Below are positions 37,593-46,404 of a DNA stretch of 64,000 bases, in pieces. The notes under the pieces are model-generated. The model was given only the letters and a program-made list of their open reading frames with translations, had not been told where the DNA came from and searched no databases. Positions within the stretch are counted from its first letter, which is position 1; every line of letters begins with the position of its first letter. The stretch comes from an uncultured Erythrobacter sp. Lineage in GTDB: Bacteria > Pseudomonadota > Alphaproteobacteria > Sphingomonadales > Sphingomonadaceae. The stretch is taken from contig NZ_CANMPJ010000001.1 in NCBI RefSeq assembly GCF_947499705.1, forward strand, positions 1,585,501 to 1,649,500, written 5' to 3'. The position numbers were made by a program, and so were the translations under genes.

Positions 37593-37955
37593 TTAGTTTA
37601 GCGGTTCTTCCGGTGCAGAACCGCCGGTTCCGGCGCTCGCCTCGATGCCCGACCACGCACTGTCGCGCTCCGGCCCGGTCATCGCGGTGATTGCCAGCTT
37701 GTCTTCGTCGGTAAGTCGCCAAAACAGATTCTGGCGCTCGGGAGAGAGAGTCCAGTAATACATCTTGGTTTCGTTCGGCCACGTTTCGTAGGCGGCCTGC
37801 ATATCCGGCGCCCAGGCATCGTATACGGCCTGTTGTTCATCGGTGAGCGCTATGCCCTCATCCACCATTTCGTCTTGAGCAGCGATTGAAGCCGGCACAG
37901 TAACCGCAGTGGCGGCGAGGCTGGCTCCGATGAGGTACATTGTAGTCTTACGCAT
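37593..37955 (-). CDS. small exported protein of unknown function
   Basis: A 120-aa protein with a signal peptide (MRKTTMYLIGASLAATAVTV, cleavage near PASIAA-Q). The mature part is acidic and rich in Trp and Tyr (YDAWAPDMQAAYETWPNETK and TLSPERQNLFWRLTDEDK). AAGGAG lies six bases before ATG 37955. No family name is certain; similar small exported proteins occur in erythrobacters. The 288 bases up to the next gene show no other feature. Confidence 0.75.
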   Translation of the reverse strand: MRKTTMYLIGASLAATAVTVPASIAAQDEMVDEGIALTDEQQAVYDAWAPDMQAAYETWPNETKMYYWTLSPERQNLFWRLTDEDKLAITAMTGPERDSAWSGIEASAGTGGSAPEEPLN

Positions 37956-38243
37956 GGGAATCTCCTTTTGCATGGTCCCAAGCGCCAACGAACGCGACCA
38001 AAACTCGTGGTCATTCGAACAGGCTACCCCTCCGTTCGAACGACTATCCTTATGACGAGCCACAATGATTCCGCCCAGTGCCCGCGCGGACCTGCGCCTT
38101 GATCATCGCACGCCCCGGCGAGAGGTGTGGCGAAAGCGCGGCGAGGTGATTTTCGCAGGAATTTGTGGGCTTCGCAGTGGGCACAGCCACATATCAATCC
38201 TTGCGGGTCCGTGCTTCGTTCTCTACTTGTTCGCATCAGAACA

Positions 38244-40559
38244 ATGAGCGAGTCCCTCCCCCTTCCCCGCGATTCCGGTCCGCCTGGCGATACGCCGCCG
38301 CCCTATGCTGCGCGCCTGAACGCGCCCCAGCGCGAAGCTGTGCTAACGACCGAGGGACCCGTGCTAATGCTTGCGGGCGCAGGCACAGGGAAGACGGCGG
38401 CGCTTACGTCGCGGCTGGCGCATCTGGTTGCCACGCGGCGCGCATGGCCCAGCCAGATCCTGTGCGTCACCTTCACCAACAAGGCCGCCCGCGAAATGCG
38501 CGAGCGTGTTGCCGGGCATTTGGGCGAAGCGGTCGAGGGGATGCCGTGGCTCGGCACATTCCATTCGATCTGCGCGAAGATGCTGCGTCGCCATGCCGAA
38601 CTGGTCGGACTGGAAAACAACTACACGATCATCGACACTGACGATCAGCTGCGATTGCTCAAGCAGTTGATCAATGACAACGATCTAGACGAGAAGCGCT
38701 GGCCTGCACGCCAGCTCGCCGGGCTGATCGACCGGTGGAAGAACCGGGGCCTCAACCCCGACGATCTCGATGCGGTGGAGAACGAAAGTTACGGCAACGG
38801 GCGCGGTCAGGCGATGTACCGGCTGTATCAGGATCGTCTGAAGGCGCTCAACGCCTGCGATTTCGGCGACCTGATGCTGCATGTGCTGAACATCTTCCGA
38901 AAGCATCACGATGTGCTCGCCGACTACCAGCAGCGCTTCAAATACATCCTGGTTGATGAGTATCAGGACACCAACGCTGTTCAGTATCTCTGGCTGCGAC
39001 TGCTCGCGCAGGAGCACAAGAACATCTGCGTGGTCGGTGACGATGACCAGTCGATCTATTCATGGCGCGGGGCCGAGGTCGCCAACATCCTGCGCTTCGA
39101 AAAGGACTTCCCGGGCGCGCACGTCGTCAAGCTGGAGCAGAATTATCGGTCGACCCCGCACATTCTTGGTGCGGCATCGGGGCTGATCCGGGCGAACTCC
39201 GAACGGCATGAGAAGACACTGTGGACCGAGGCCAATGGCGGCGACAAAGTTCGCGTGATCGGCGTTTGGGACGCGCCCGAGGAAGCGCGGCGGGTCGGCG
39301 AAGAGATCGAACGGCTCGAAGGCGAAGGCGCGCCGCTCGACAAGGTCGCGATCCTTGTGCGGGCGCAATATCAGACGCGAGAGTTCGAAGACCGGTTCAT
39401 TCAGATCGGAGTGAACTACCGGATCATCGGCGGTTTCCGCTTCTATGAACGCGCCGAAATCCGCGATGCCCTCGCCTATCTGCGGGTAATCGCACAGCCG
39501 CAGGACGATCTCGCATTCGAGCGGATATACAATCAGCCTAAACGTGGTCTGGGCGCGAAGACGCTGGAGAAAATGCATCAGCATTCGCGGCGAACCGGCC
39601 TGCCACTGGCGGCGGCTTCGCTGGAACTTGCCGATAGCGACGAACTGCCCAAGCGCGCTGCGAACACGATTGGCGAATTGATGCGCCAGTTCCTAGCGTG
39701 GCGCGAGGCGGCGGAGACCATGACCCCGTCGGACTTGCTGCGGCTGGTCCTCGACGAGACCGGCTATAACGACATGCTGGCGAATGATCGTTCCGCCGAA
39801 AGCGCTGGCCGAGCCGAAAACCTTTCCGAACTCGCGCGGGCGATGGAGGAATACGAGACGCTCGGGGACTTCCTCCAACATGTGGCGCTGGTAATGGACA
39901 ATGATCGCGGCGACGATGAGGACACCGTCACAATCATGACGATCCACGCGGCCAAGGGCCTCGAATTCGATCACGTCTTCTGCGTGGGTTGGGAAGAAGG
40001 CGTGTTCCCGAGCCAGCGCGCGATCGACGAAGGGGGGCTGGCGAGCCTCGAGGAAGAACGGCGCCTCGCCTATGTCGCAATTACCCGCGCTCGGCGGCGC
40101 TGCATCATCCTGCACGCCGCCAACCGCCGCATTTACGGCCAGTGGACCAGCTCGATCCCCTCGCGCTTCATTGAGGAATTGCCCGAGGAACATATCGAGC
40201 AGGAAAGCACTATGACCGGCGGTGCTTCTTTATGGCGCGCAAACTGGAGCGAGAACGAAGACCCCTTCGCCCATGTCGCCCGCGACCGCCCCGACCGCGC
40301 CCAAGCCCGAGGCCCCGGATGGCGGCGCGCGGTATCCTCAGGCTACGAGACCAAGCAGCAACGCCTAGCCGAACCTGGCCGCTCTGCCGCCAGCTTCGCC
40401 GCCAAACCCCGCAGCGACATCGTGATCGGCGCGATGGTCCACCACGACAAATTCGGCACCGGCTGTGTGGTCGATCAGGAAGGCAACAAGCTGGAGATCG
40501 AGTTCGAAGAGCACGGGACGAAGCGGGTGATCGACAGCTTTGTTAAGGTGGTGGGGTGA
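38244..40559 (+). CDS. uvrD: UvrD/PcrA/Rep-family DNA helicase
   Basis: A 771-aa superfamily 1A helicase. Motifs in order: Q-like LNAPQREAVLTTEGPVLMLA, Walker A AGAGTGKTAAL, VTFTNKAAREM (Ia), LVDEYQDTNAVQYLWL (II), GDDDQSIYSWRGAE (III), LEQNYRSTPHIL (IV), TIMTIHAAKGLEFDHVFCVG (V) and VAITRAR (VI). UvrD-type enzymes unwind DNA in excision and mismatch repair. The C-terminus has a Tudor-like segment (GAMVHHDKFGTGCVVDQEG). ATG 38244 is chosen; the frame extends upstream without homology. Confidence 0.93.
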   Translation: MSESLPLPRDSGPPGDTPPPYAARLNAPQREAVLTTEGPVLMLAGAGTGKTAALTSRLAHLVATRRAWPSQILCVTFTNKAAREMRERVAGHLGEAVEGMPWLGTFHSICAKMLRRHAELVGLENNYTIIDTDDQLRLLKQLINDNDLDEKRWPARQLAGLIDRWKNRGLNPDDLDAVENESYGNGRGQAMYRLYQDRLKALNACDFGDLMLHVLNIFRKHHDVLADYQQRFKYILVDEYQDTNAVQYLWLRLLAQEHKNICVVGDDDQSIYSWRGAEVANILRFEKDFPGAHVVKLEQNYRSTPHILGAASGLIRANSERHEKTLWTEANGGDKVRVIGVWDAPEEARRVGEEIERLEGEGAPLDKVAILVRAQYQTREFEDRFIQIGVNYRIIGGFRFYERAEIRDALAYLRVIAQPQDDLAFERIYNQPKRGLGAKTLEKMHQHSRRTGLPLAAASLELADSDELPKRAANTIGELMRQFLAWREAAETMTPSDLLRLVLDETGYNDMLANDRSAESAGRAENLSELARAMEEYETLGDFLQHVALVMDNDRGDDEDTVTIMTIHAAKGLEFDHVFCVGWEEGVFPSQRAIDEGGLASLEEERRLAYVAITRARRRCIILHAANRRIYGQWTSSIPSRFIEELPEEHIEQESTMTGGASLWRANWSENEDPFAHVARDRPDRAQARGPGWRRAVSSGYETKQQRLAEPGRSAASFAAKPRSDIVIGAMVHHDKFGTGCVVDQEGNKLEIEFEEHGTKRVIDSFVKVVG

Positions 40560-40950
40560 GCATGGTTGAGAGCTGCATGCTCTTTGGCTAGCCGCGGGCC
40601 GTTTCCTTCGAAAACCTCAGGATGAACGAGGTTGGCGAAGCTCTTCAAAGAGAATTTCCTACTCGCGATGCTCTGGCTACTATCTGGCCGCTCTTTGATA
40701 TCATCCCTTTGCTCAATGCCTTTGCCTGCAAGCTGCGCCCACGAGTACGTTTGCAGTTGGAGAAGTGTCAACTTCGCCGAAACCACTAGTTCAGCATACT
40801 TATCAGGTGGTTATAGTTCGCGAACTCGCCTGACGCCATGTCAACTCTGTCAACTTTGTTCGCAGCTGCAACACAGCCTGTTCCCAAACCCTCTTCCGCC
40901 GCGAGCAGAAATGGGACAAGCTCCATCAAGGCCCAGGGAGAGAACCAGTT
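40560..40950. other. 391-base non-coding region
   Basis: No credible gene is seen on either strand. A degenerate half of the TGAGC-GTCGAAG type repeat lies near 40603-40627 (CCTTCGAAAACCTCAGGATG). The 3' part presumably holds the promoter of the exported-protein gene that starts at 40951. Confidence 0.5.
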
Positions 40951-41478
40951 ATGCATTTCAAATCCGCCGGCGCGGTCGCGCTCGCCATCGGCGCACTGCT
41001 CTTGCCAACAGCTGCCATGGCCCAGGACGCTGAAACTCCTCCCCCAGTCCAACTCGGCAATGGAGAGAAGAACTGGATCATCGTCGATGGCATCGAACGT
41101 TCAAACGCCTCGACCTACACCGAAGTGCGGGCCACCAACGATGCTCAAGCCCTTCGGCGTGGGGACGGCGTCACCCTCACAATTCCCGAGGTGCACATCG
41201 AAGGCGATGGCTGGCTGGTCATGCACCCCTTTGTCGGCGGCAAGCCAAGCGGCACCTATGTCGCCGGGTACACTTTCGTTGAGAGCGGCACCAACACTGA
41301 CGTAGCGATCACGCTCAACCCGGCCCCGGCGTCAGGCGACATGTATGTCGTGATGCTGCACAAGGACGCAAACGAGGACCGCGTGTTCGATTTTGTGTTT
41401 GTGGCCGAGAACGTGGTCGAAGACGAAGCGGTGTTCGAAGGCACCACCATGATCGCCCATATCGTCGCTGTTCCCTGA
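40951..41478 (+). CDS. exported protein resembling DUF7282 domains
   Basis: A 175-aa protein with a clear signal peptide (HFKSAGAVALAIGALLLPTA, cleavage after AMAQ). The mature domain alternates strand-like segments: VTLTIPEVHIEGDGWLVMHP, VAGYTFVESGTNTDVAITL and DMYVVMLHKDANEDRVFDF. These resemble DUF7282-type domains known mainly from archaeal and bacterial surface proteins; this is recognition by pattern only. Function unknown. Confidence 0.72.
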   Translation: MHFKSAGAVALAIGALLLPTAAMAQDAETPPPVQLGNGEKNWIIVDGIERSNASTYTEVRATNDAQALRRGDGVTLTIPEVHIEGDGWLVMHPFVGGKPSGTYVAGYTFVESGTNTDVAITLNPAPASGDMYVVMLHKDANEDRVFDFVFVAENVVEDEAVFEGTTMIAHIVAVP

Positions 41479-41496
41479 CGGGAAGACCGTCAGGCG

Positions 41497-42909
41497 TCAG
41501 CCCTTGAAACCGACGTCCAGAAATCCCGGCTTCGGGCCGTTCCACTCGCCAGCAGGAACCGGCTCATCATCTTCATCACGGCGGCGCGAGCGCGGCTTGC
41601 GTTCCGGCTTGTCATCGGAACGCGGCTCGCGGGCTTTGCGCGGTTTCTTGGGGCGTTCTTCGCGGGGCTCATCCGCATCGTCGGCCTTCTTGCGACGTGA
41701 CCTCTTGGGCTTTTCATCGCGCGGCTCATCATCCGCTGCCGCGCAGTCTTCGCCGCCTTGCTTCGCGCCGGCTTCCGCAAGTTCGACGCGAACATCATCC
41801 TTGCCGAACACCTTGATCGCGCTGCCGGTCAGCTTCTCGACATTGCCGATTGCCTCAGCGTCTTCATCGGCGACGAAAGTGAAAGCCCGGCCAAGTGCTC
41901 CGGCCCGGCCTGTACGGCCTATACGGTGCACGTAGTCATCCGGGTGCCACGGCGTGTCGAAATTGAAAACGTGGGAAACGCCTTTGATATCAAGCCCGCG
42001 CGCGGCGACATCGGATGCGACAAGGATGTTCACATCGCCTGCTTTGAACCGGTCCAGCTCTTTCAAGCGGCTCGATTGGTCCATGTCGCCATGGATCTCG
42101 CTGCTGGCAAATCCGCGCTTTTGCAGATGCTTGTTGAGATCGCGCACCGTTGTCTTGCGGTTGGCAAATATGATCGCGGTCTCGACCTGATCGTTGGAAA
42201 GCAACCACTCGAGCGTCTCGCGTTTCTGACGGCTCTTCACCGGTACTTTGAAAGCGGTGATGTTCTCATTGGTCGAGGCGGCGCGGCTGACTTCGATCCG
42301 TTTCGGGTTCGACAGGAAAGTCTTGGCGAGCTTGGCGATCGGCGGCGGCATGGTCGCCGAAAACAGCATCGTCTGGCGGGTTTCGGGCAGCTTGGAGCAG
42401 ATAAATTCGATATCCGGGATGAAGCCCATGTCGAGCATCCGGTCCGCTTCGTCGATCACCAGCAATTCGCAGCCGTTCAGCAGTATCTTGCCGCGCTCGA
42501 ACAGGTCCATCAACCGGCCTGGCGTCGCGATCAGAACATCGACCCCTTCGTTCAGCGCCTTGATCTGATCACCCATCTGCACGCCGCCAATAAGCAGTGC
42601 CATTTTGAGATCGTGGTTCTTGCCGTACTTCTCAAAGTTCTCAGCAACCTGCGCAGCGAGTTCGCGGGTCGGCTCAAGGATCAGCGAGCGCGGCATCAGT
42701 GCGCGGCGGCGGCCGGACGCCATCACGTCGATCATCGGCAAAACAAAGCTGGCGGTCTTGCCCGTCCCGGTCTGCGCGATGCCGATGAGATCCTTCATCA
42801 TCAGCACGGCAGGAATGGCCTCTGCCTGGATCGGGGTTGGCTCAGAATAGCCGGCGTCGTCGACGGCTTTGAGCAATTCGGGTGATAGGCCGAGATCGGC
42901 GAAAGTCAT
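41497..42909 (-). CDS. DEAD-box RNA helicase (RhlE-like)
   Basis: A 470-aa ATP-dependent RNA helicase. Q motif FADLGLSPELLKAVDDAGYS, then PTPIQ, AQTGTGKTASFVLPMID (I), PTRELAAQ (Ia), VIDEADRMLDMGF (II, DEAD), FSATMPPPI (III), and HRIGRTGRAG (VI). The tail from about 370 is low-complexity and rich in Arg, Lys, Asp and Glu, as in RhlE and related cold-shock helicases. The preferred start is ATG 42909. Confidence 0.93.
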   Translation of the reverse strand: MTFADLGLSPELLKAVDDAGYSEPTPIQAEAIPAVLMMKDLIGIAQTGTGKTASFVLPMIDVMASGRRRALMPRSLILEPTRELAAQVAENFEKYGKNHDLKMALLIGGVQMGDQIKALNEGVDVLIATPGRLMDLFERGKILLNGCELLVIDEADRMLDMGFIPDIEFICSKLPETRQTMLFSATMPPPIAKLAKTFLSNPKRIEVSRAASTNENITAFKVPVKSRQKRETLEWLLSNDQVETAIIFANRKTTVRDLNKHLQKRGFASSEIHGDMDQSSRLKELDRFKAGDVNILVASDVAARGLDIKGVSHVFNFDTPWHPDDYVHRIGRTGRAGALGRAFTFVADEDAEAIGNVEKLTGSAIKVFGKDDVRVELAEAGAKQGGEDCAAADDEPRDEKPKRSRRKKADDADEPREERPKKPRKAREPRSDDKPERKPRSRRRDEDDEPVPAGEWNGPKPGFLDVGFKG

Positions 42910-43050
42910 GCGGTTCAATATGTCCGGGTAGCGGGCACTGTGTGCGTGCCGTGTTTCAACGCTGTCAGGCCGCGCCTGAAGCTGGCGTGCGCCTAGTCTG
43001 AAAGCGCCTCAAAAGTCAAGAATTCCGGCGGTTGGCGCCGGGCGACAAAG

Positions 43051-43662
43051 TCAGTCTTTGACCGCGACCAATTGCCGCATACGCGCGACTTCGCATTTGG
43101 CACCGGTGCGAGACTGCAATTTGTCCCGCTTGATGCAAAGGTTCCCGTCCTTGTTCCGCTCTACGTAAAAGCCGGAGTAGAAATCCCGCGCGCGGCATGC
43201 CTTTTCAAGATTGACGGTGATGATCCGCCGGTCACGCAGGAACAGAAGCAGGCGGTTGCCACTCCCGGTTTGCACACCTGCAATGGATGAAACCGGCAGG
43301 CATTTGTCCGTCTTGCGCTCTTCGTAACGGGCGTTGAGCTCGCGTTGCGGTAGGCGAGAGAGAAGCTGATTGGCGTTCTGGCCGCGGGCCGGTGAAATCC
43401 GAACTGTCACTCGACGTTCGATGCGTACCTGACGGACGACCTGACTGTCACGCAGCGCGTTTAGAGGATTAGTGACCGCCGCTGCCGACGTGTTGGCACT
43501 TGTCCGAAGCACTGTCTTCGCACGAGCATCGCGTTTGCCCTTCTCATCCGAGGCAACCTGCGCAGCTTCGCCACCAGCCAATGCAACGGGCACAGCCGCG
43601 CTCTGCCCGAATAGAGGCAGGATAAGCGCCAAAGGCGCCGCGATGGCGTGAAAGCTCGGCAT
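43051..43662 (-). CDS. exported protein of unknown function
   Basis: A 203-aa protein with an N-terminal signal peptide (MPSFHAIAAPLALILPLFGQ, cleavage near SAAVPVALA). The mature part is basic and has four Cys that may pair (KTDKCLPV, EKACRARD, NLCIKRDK, GAKCEVAR). RLLLFLRDRRIITVNLEKAC resembles the central strands of similar erythrobacter exported proteins. No named family is recognised. Confidence 0.7.
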   Translation of the reverse strand: MPSFHAIAAPLALILPLFGQSAAVPVALAGGEAAQVASDEKGKRDARAKTVLRTSANTSAAAVTNPLNALRDSQVVRQVRIERRVTVRISPARGQNANQLLSRLPQRELNARYEERKTDKCLPVSSIAGVQTGSGNRLLLFLRDRRIITVNLEKACRARDFYSGFYVERNKDGNLCIKRDKLQSRTGAKCEVARMRQLVAVKD

Positions 43663-43830
43663 GATTGCCCGAAAGACCCTCCTAGGTATCGAAATTGCCG
43701 TTCGCGAGCGTCTGTGTCGGCAATCGTTGCGTAACGACTAGCCGAGGCGATTGAACGGTGGCTTAACCTTGGCCACATGTGAGGGCAAAGAACTGGCTCA
43801 TTCAGGGCAAAGTGTGGCATAGCGGCAACA

Positions 43831-45276
43831 ATGACGATCACGACAACACGCACCGATGAATTTCTGCGAGGCGCTGCGGAACTCCTGGGCCCCAAAGGCC
43901 TGAGCACTGATCCCGAGATGCTCGATCCCTGGCTAACCGACTGGCGCGGACGCTACACGGGCCGAGCGATTGGGTTGGCCTCGCCGGCTTCGACGGAAGA
44001 GGTCGCGAACCTTGTAAAATTGTGCGGCGAGTACCGTATCCCAATTGTCCCACAAGGCGGAAACAGCGGAATGGTCGGCGGTGCAACACCCGATGAGACC
44101 GGTTCAGCCCTAATCCTGTCGCTCCGCCGAATGAACCGCATACGCTCACTCGATCGCCAAGCTGGGCAAGCGGTGTGCGAGGCGGGAGTGATCCTGCAGA
44201 CGTTCCACGAGGGCGCAGAGGCAGCGGACATGCGCTTCCCCTTGACCCTGGGAGGCAAAGGATCTGCGACCATAGGCGGCCTGGTCTCAACCAATGCCGG
44301 AGGCACGCAGGTGCTGCGCCACGGAACCATGCGCGCCCAGGTGCTGGGGATCGAGGCGGTACTGGCGAACGGTGAGGTATTCGACGGCCTGACCGCTCTC
44401 AAGAAAGACAATCGTGGGTTCGACCTGAAGCAATTGTTGATCGGATCAGAAGGGACGCTCGGGATTGTCACAGCAGCGACCCTCCGTATTCTCCCCGCGG
44501 CGACCGCGCGTGCGACCGCTTGGGTCGGGCTGTCGGGCATCAAGGAAGCGCGAACGCTGCTCAAGCATGTCGGCCAGAGAATGGGCGGCACTCTGGAAGG
44601 ATTCGAGGTGGTGCCCGACCATTGCCTTGAAAACGTCATTGACCATCTGCCCGATGCGAGACAGCCATTGGCAGAAAACCATAGCTGGAACGCACTGATA
44701 GAATGTGTGTCGGACAGCGACGATCCTGCCGCGCTTCAAGGGCAAATGGAAGCGGTGCTTGCAGATGCGATGGAAGCGGGCTTGCTCGAAGACGCGGTAC
44801 TTGCCGCCAATGACAAACAATCAGAAGATTTCTGGCTGCTGCGCGATTCCATTTCTGCGGCCGAACGCGCGCTCGGTCCAGCGATGCAGCACGACATATC
44901 CGTTCCCGTCGAACAGATGCCGGAATTCATCCTCGCAGCGATCCCAGCCATCGAGAATGAGTATCCTGGAACACGCGGTGTCGCTTTCGGCCATCTCGGC
45001 GATGGCAATGTCCATTTTCATATCATTGCACCCGCAGGAGCCATCCCGGGCAAGTGGGAAGATAGTGAGGGCAAACGTATCAGCGCGCGGGTCTATGATC
45101 TGGTGACCGACTGGGGCGGTTCGATCAGCGCTGAGCATGGCATCGGCCAGATGAAAGTGAGCGAGCTTGGAAGGCTCGGCGATCCAGTCGCCCTGTCGAT
45201 GATGCGTGCCGTCAAACAGGCGCTGGACCCGGATGGACTGCTAAATCCTGGAAAACTGTTGCCGTCCGGCGCTTGA
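43831..45276 (+). CDS. FAD-binding oxidoreductase, D-2-hydroxyacid dehydrogenase type
   Basis: A 481-aa flavoenzyme of the GlcD / D-lactate / D-2-hydroxyglutarate dehydrogenase family. FAD-binding motifs IPIVPQGGNSGMVGGATPDE (near 71) and GSEGTLGIVTAATLRILP are clear. The C-terminal domain has FGHLGDGNVHFHI and SAEHGIGQMK, where the His residues bind the substrate carboxylate or metal. Likely substrates are D-lactate or D-2-hydroxyglutarate. Confidence 0.92.
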   Translation: MTITTTRTDEFLRGAAELLGPKGLSTDPEMLDPWLTDWRGRYTGRAIGLASPASTEEVANLVKLCGEYRIPIVPQGGNSGMVGGATPDETGSALILSLRRMNRIRSLDRQAGQAVCEAGVILQTFHEGAEAADMRFPLTLGGKGSATIGGLVSTNAGGTQVLRHGTMRAQVLGIEAVLANGEVFDGLTALKKDNRGFDLKQLLIGSEGTLGIVTAATLRILPAATARATAWVGLSGIKEARTLLKHVGQRMGGTLEGFEVVPDHCLENVIDHLPDARQPLAENHSWNALIECVSDSDDPAALQGQMEAVLADAMEAGLLEDAVLAANDKQSEDFWLLRDSISAAERALGPAMQHDISVPVEQMPEFILAAIPAIENEYPGTRGVAFGHLGDGNVHFHIIAPAGAIPGKWEDSEGKRISARVYDLVTDWGGSISAEHGIGQMKVSELGRLGDPVALSMMRAVKQALDPDGLLNPGKLLPSGA

Positions 45277-45392
45277 ACTTGCGCCCGACGCCGCGACCGC
45301 CTAAAGCGCGGCGCGTTCGGTCAGCGGTGGGGTCGCAATCCATCCACGCCGTACCGAAAACCTATTCAGACTCTTTTGTTCGGAGAATATCC

Positions 45393-46181
45393 ATGGCCAG
45401 CGCGCCGCAGCCGCAACTTCCGCTGTTTTACAAAGACCTTCTGCCGCTTAACAGCCGCGATCACGGCGACTGGAAAGTCGGCTCGTTCGATAGCGCATCG
45501 TTCGTTGCAGAGACTCACGCCATCCCGCTCACCGTCGACGAGTTCGTCGATGCACAGCGTAATTACCCTATCGTGTTCACTGCTGGTGAGAATCCGCTGC
45601 CAATCGCACTTTTCGGTCTCAATGAAGGCGTCAACACCTTCATCGGTGATGATGGCAAGATGGTCGCCGATGTATATGTGCCGGCCTATGTCCGCCGCTA
45701 TCCCTTCATCCTCGCCAAGCTCCAGCAGGATTCGGAAGACATGTCGCTGTGCTTCGATCCGAGCGCGGGCGTGGTGAAGAAACAGAAGGATGGTCAGGAA
45801 CTGTTCGGCGAAGACGGTCAACCTTCGGAATACACCAACAACGTCCTCGATTTCTGCAAGAAGTTCGAGGAATCGGGCCAGCGCACTCGTGCCTTCCTCG
45901 AAGAGCTTAAGAAGCTCGACATCCTGATGGACGGCGAGATCGCGATTACCCGCAACGACTATCCGGATAAGCCGTTTGTCTACCGCGGCTTCCAGATGGT
46001 TGATGAAAAGAAGCTGCGCGAACTCCCCTCGGAAACGGTTGAGTCGCTGAACAAGAACGGCATGAATATGCTGATCCATGCTCACCTTTTCTCGATGAAC
46101 CTGATGCGCCGCGTTTTTGAACGCCAGTCCGCACAGGGCAAGGTTCCACTGCCGGATCAGGCAAACGGCGCCGCAAACTAA
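45393..46181 (+). CDS. SapC family protein
   Basis: A 262-aa protein with the SapC pattern: FYKDLLPLNSRDHGDWKVGS at residues 11-30, VPAYVRRYPFILA near 97, and LLIH-like C-terminal segments. SapC was named from an S-layer-associated locus and is common in alphaproteobacteria, with no settled function. ATG 45393 has GGAG eight bases ahead; the frame extends upstream to overlap the oxidoreductase, but that part is not conserved-looking. Confidence 0.88.
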   Translation: MASAPQPQLPLFYKDLLPLNSRDHGDWKVGSFDSASFVAETHAIPLTVDEFVDAQRNYPIVFTAGENPLPIALFGLNEGVNTFIGDDGKMVADVYVPAYVRRYPFILAKLQQDSEDMSLCFDPSAGVVKKQKDGQELFGEDGQPSEYTNNVLDFCKKFEESGQRTRAFLEELKKLDILMDGEIAITRNDYPDKPFVYRGFQMVDEKKLRELPSETVESLNKNGMNMLIHAHLFSMNLMRRVFERQSAQGKVPLPDQANGAAN

Positions 46182-46213
46182 GCGAACATATTCTCGCATT
46201 TGTGAGCAATTTA

Positions 46214-46246
46214 CGGGCGGGACTGCTCTTGAAGCGGTCCCGCCCG
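46214..46246 (+). terminator. hairpin downstream of sapC
   Basis: A perfect 10-bp stem CGGGCGGGAC / GTCCCGCCCG (46214-46223 and 46237-46246) lies 32 bases after the sapC stop. The following bases are A/T-rich but not a clean T-tract. Its loop contains the -35 element of the sRNA gene. Confidence 0.6.
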
Positions 46247-46257
46247 AATACTATATT
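46229..46257 (+). promoter_or_regulatory. sigma-70-type promoter of a putative sRNA
   Basis: -35 TTGAAG (46229-46234) and -10 TATATT (46252-46257) are separated by exactly 17 bases. A start near 46261-46264 would launch a short RNA ending at the terminator at 46333-46365. Confidence 0.65.
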
Positions 46258-46260
46258 TTG

Positions 46261-46365
46261 GGTGTCAGGCGGTACCCCCCTCATAACCGCCTGCACTCTG
46301 CGCCTTCGGGTGCAGACCTCCCTGAACCTTGGCCACCTCGCGCATTTTGCGCGGGGTGGTTTTTT
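46261..46365 (+). ncRNA. putative small RNA with anti-Shine-Dalgarno-like C-rich segments
   Basis: A compact transcription unit of about 105 bases. Hairpin 1: 8-bp stem CAGGCGGT / ACCGCCTG (46266-46273 and 46286-46293) with a 12-base loop ACCCCCCTCATA. Hairpin 2: 8-bp stem TCTGCGCC / GGTGCAGA (46297-46304 and 46309-46316) with a TTCG tetraloop. A single-stranded CCTCCCTGAACC (46317-46328) follows, then an 11-bp terminator stem (46333-46343 / 46349-46359, loop ATTTT) and six T. The C-rich loop and CCTCCC are complementary to Shine-Dalgarno sequences, as in several alphaproteobacterial trans-acting sRNAs. I do not recognise a named family. Confidence 0.7.
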
Positions 46366-46404
46366 CATGCCGGTCAGAAAGTTAAGCGCGCAATTTCAAG
46401 TAAA

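Noticed and set aside
40475..40786. Minus-strand ORF of about 100 codons downstream of the helicase gene
   Set aside because: No start signal, part antisense to the helicase end, and it includes a degenerate repeat; not credible as a gene.
46182..46404. SRP RNA, 6S RNA or tmRNA identity for the sapC-downstream RNA
   Set aside because: The SRP GGAAGGAAGCAGCC-type motif, the 6S central bubble and the tmRNA tRNA-like ends are not seen on either strand.
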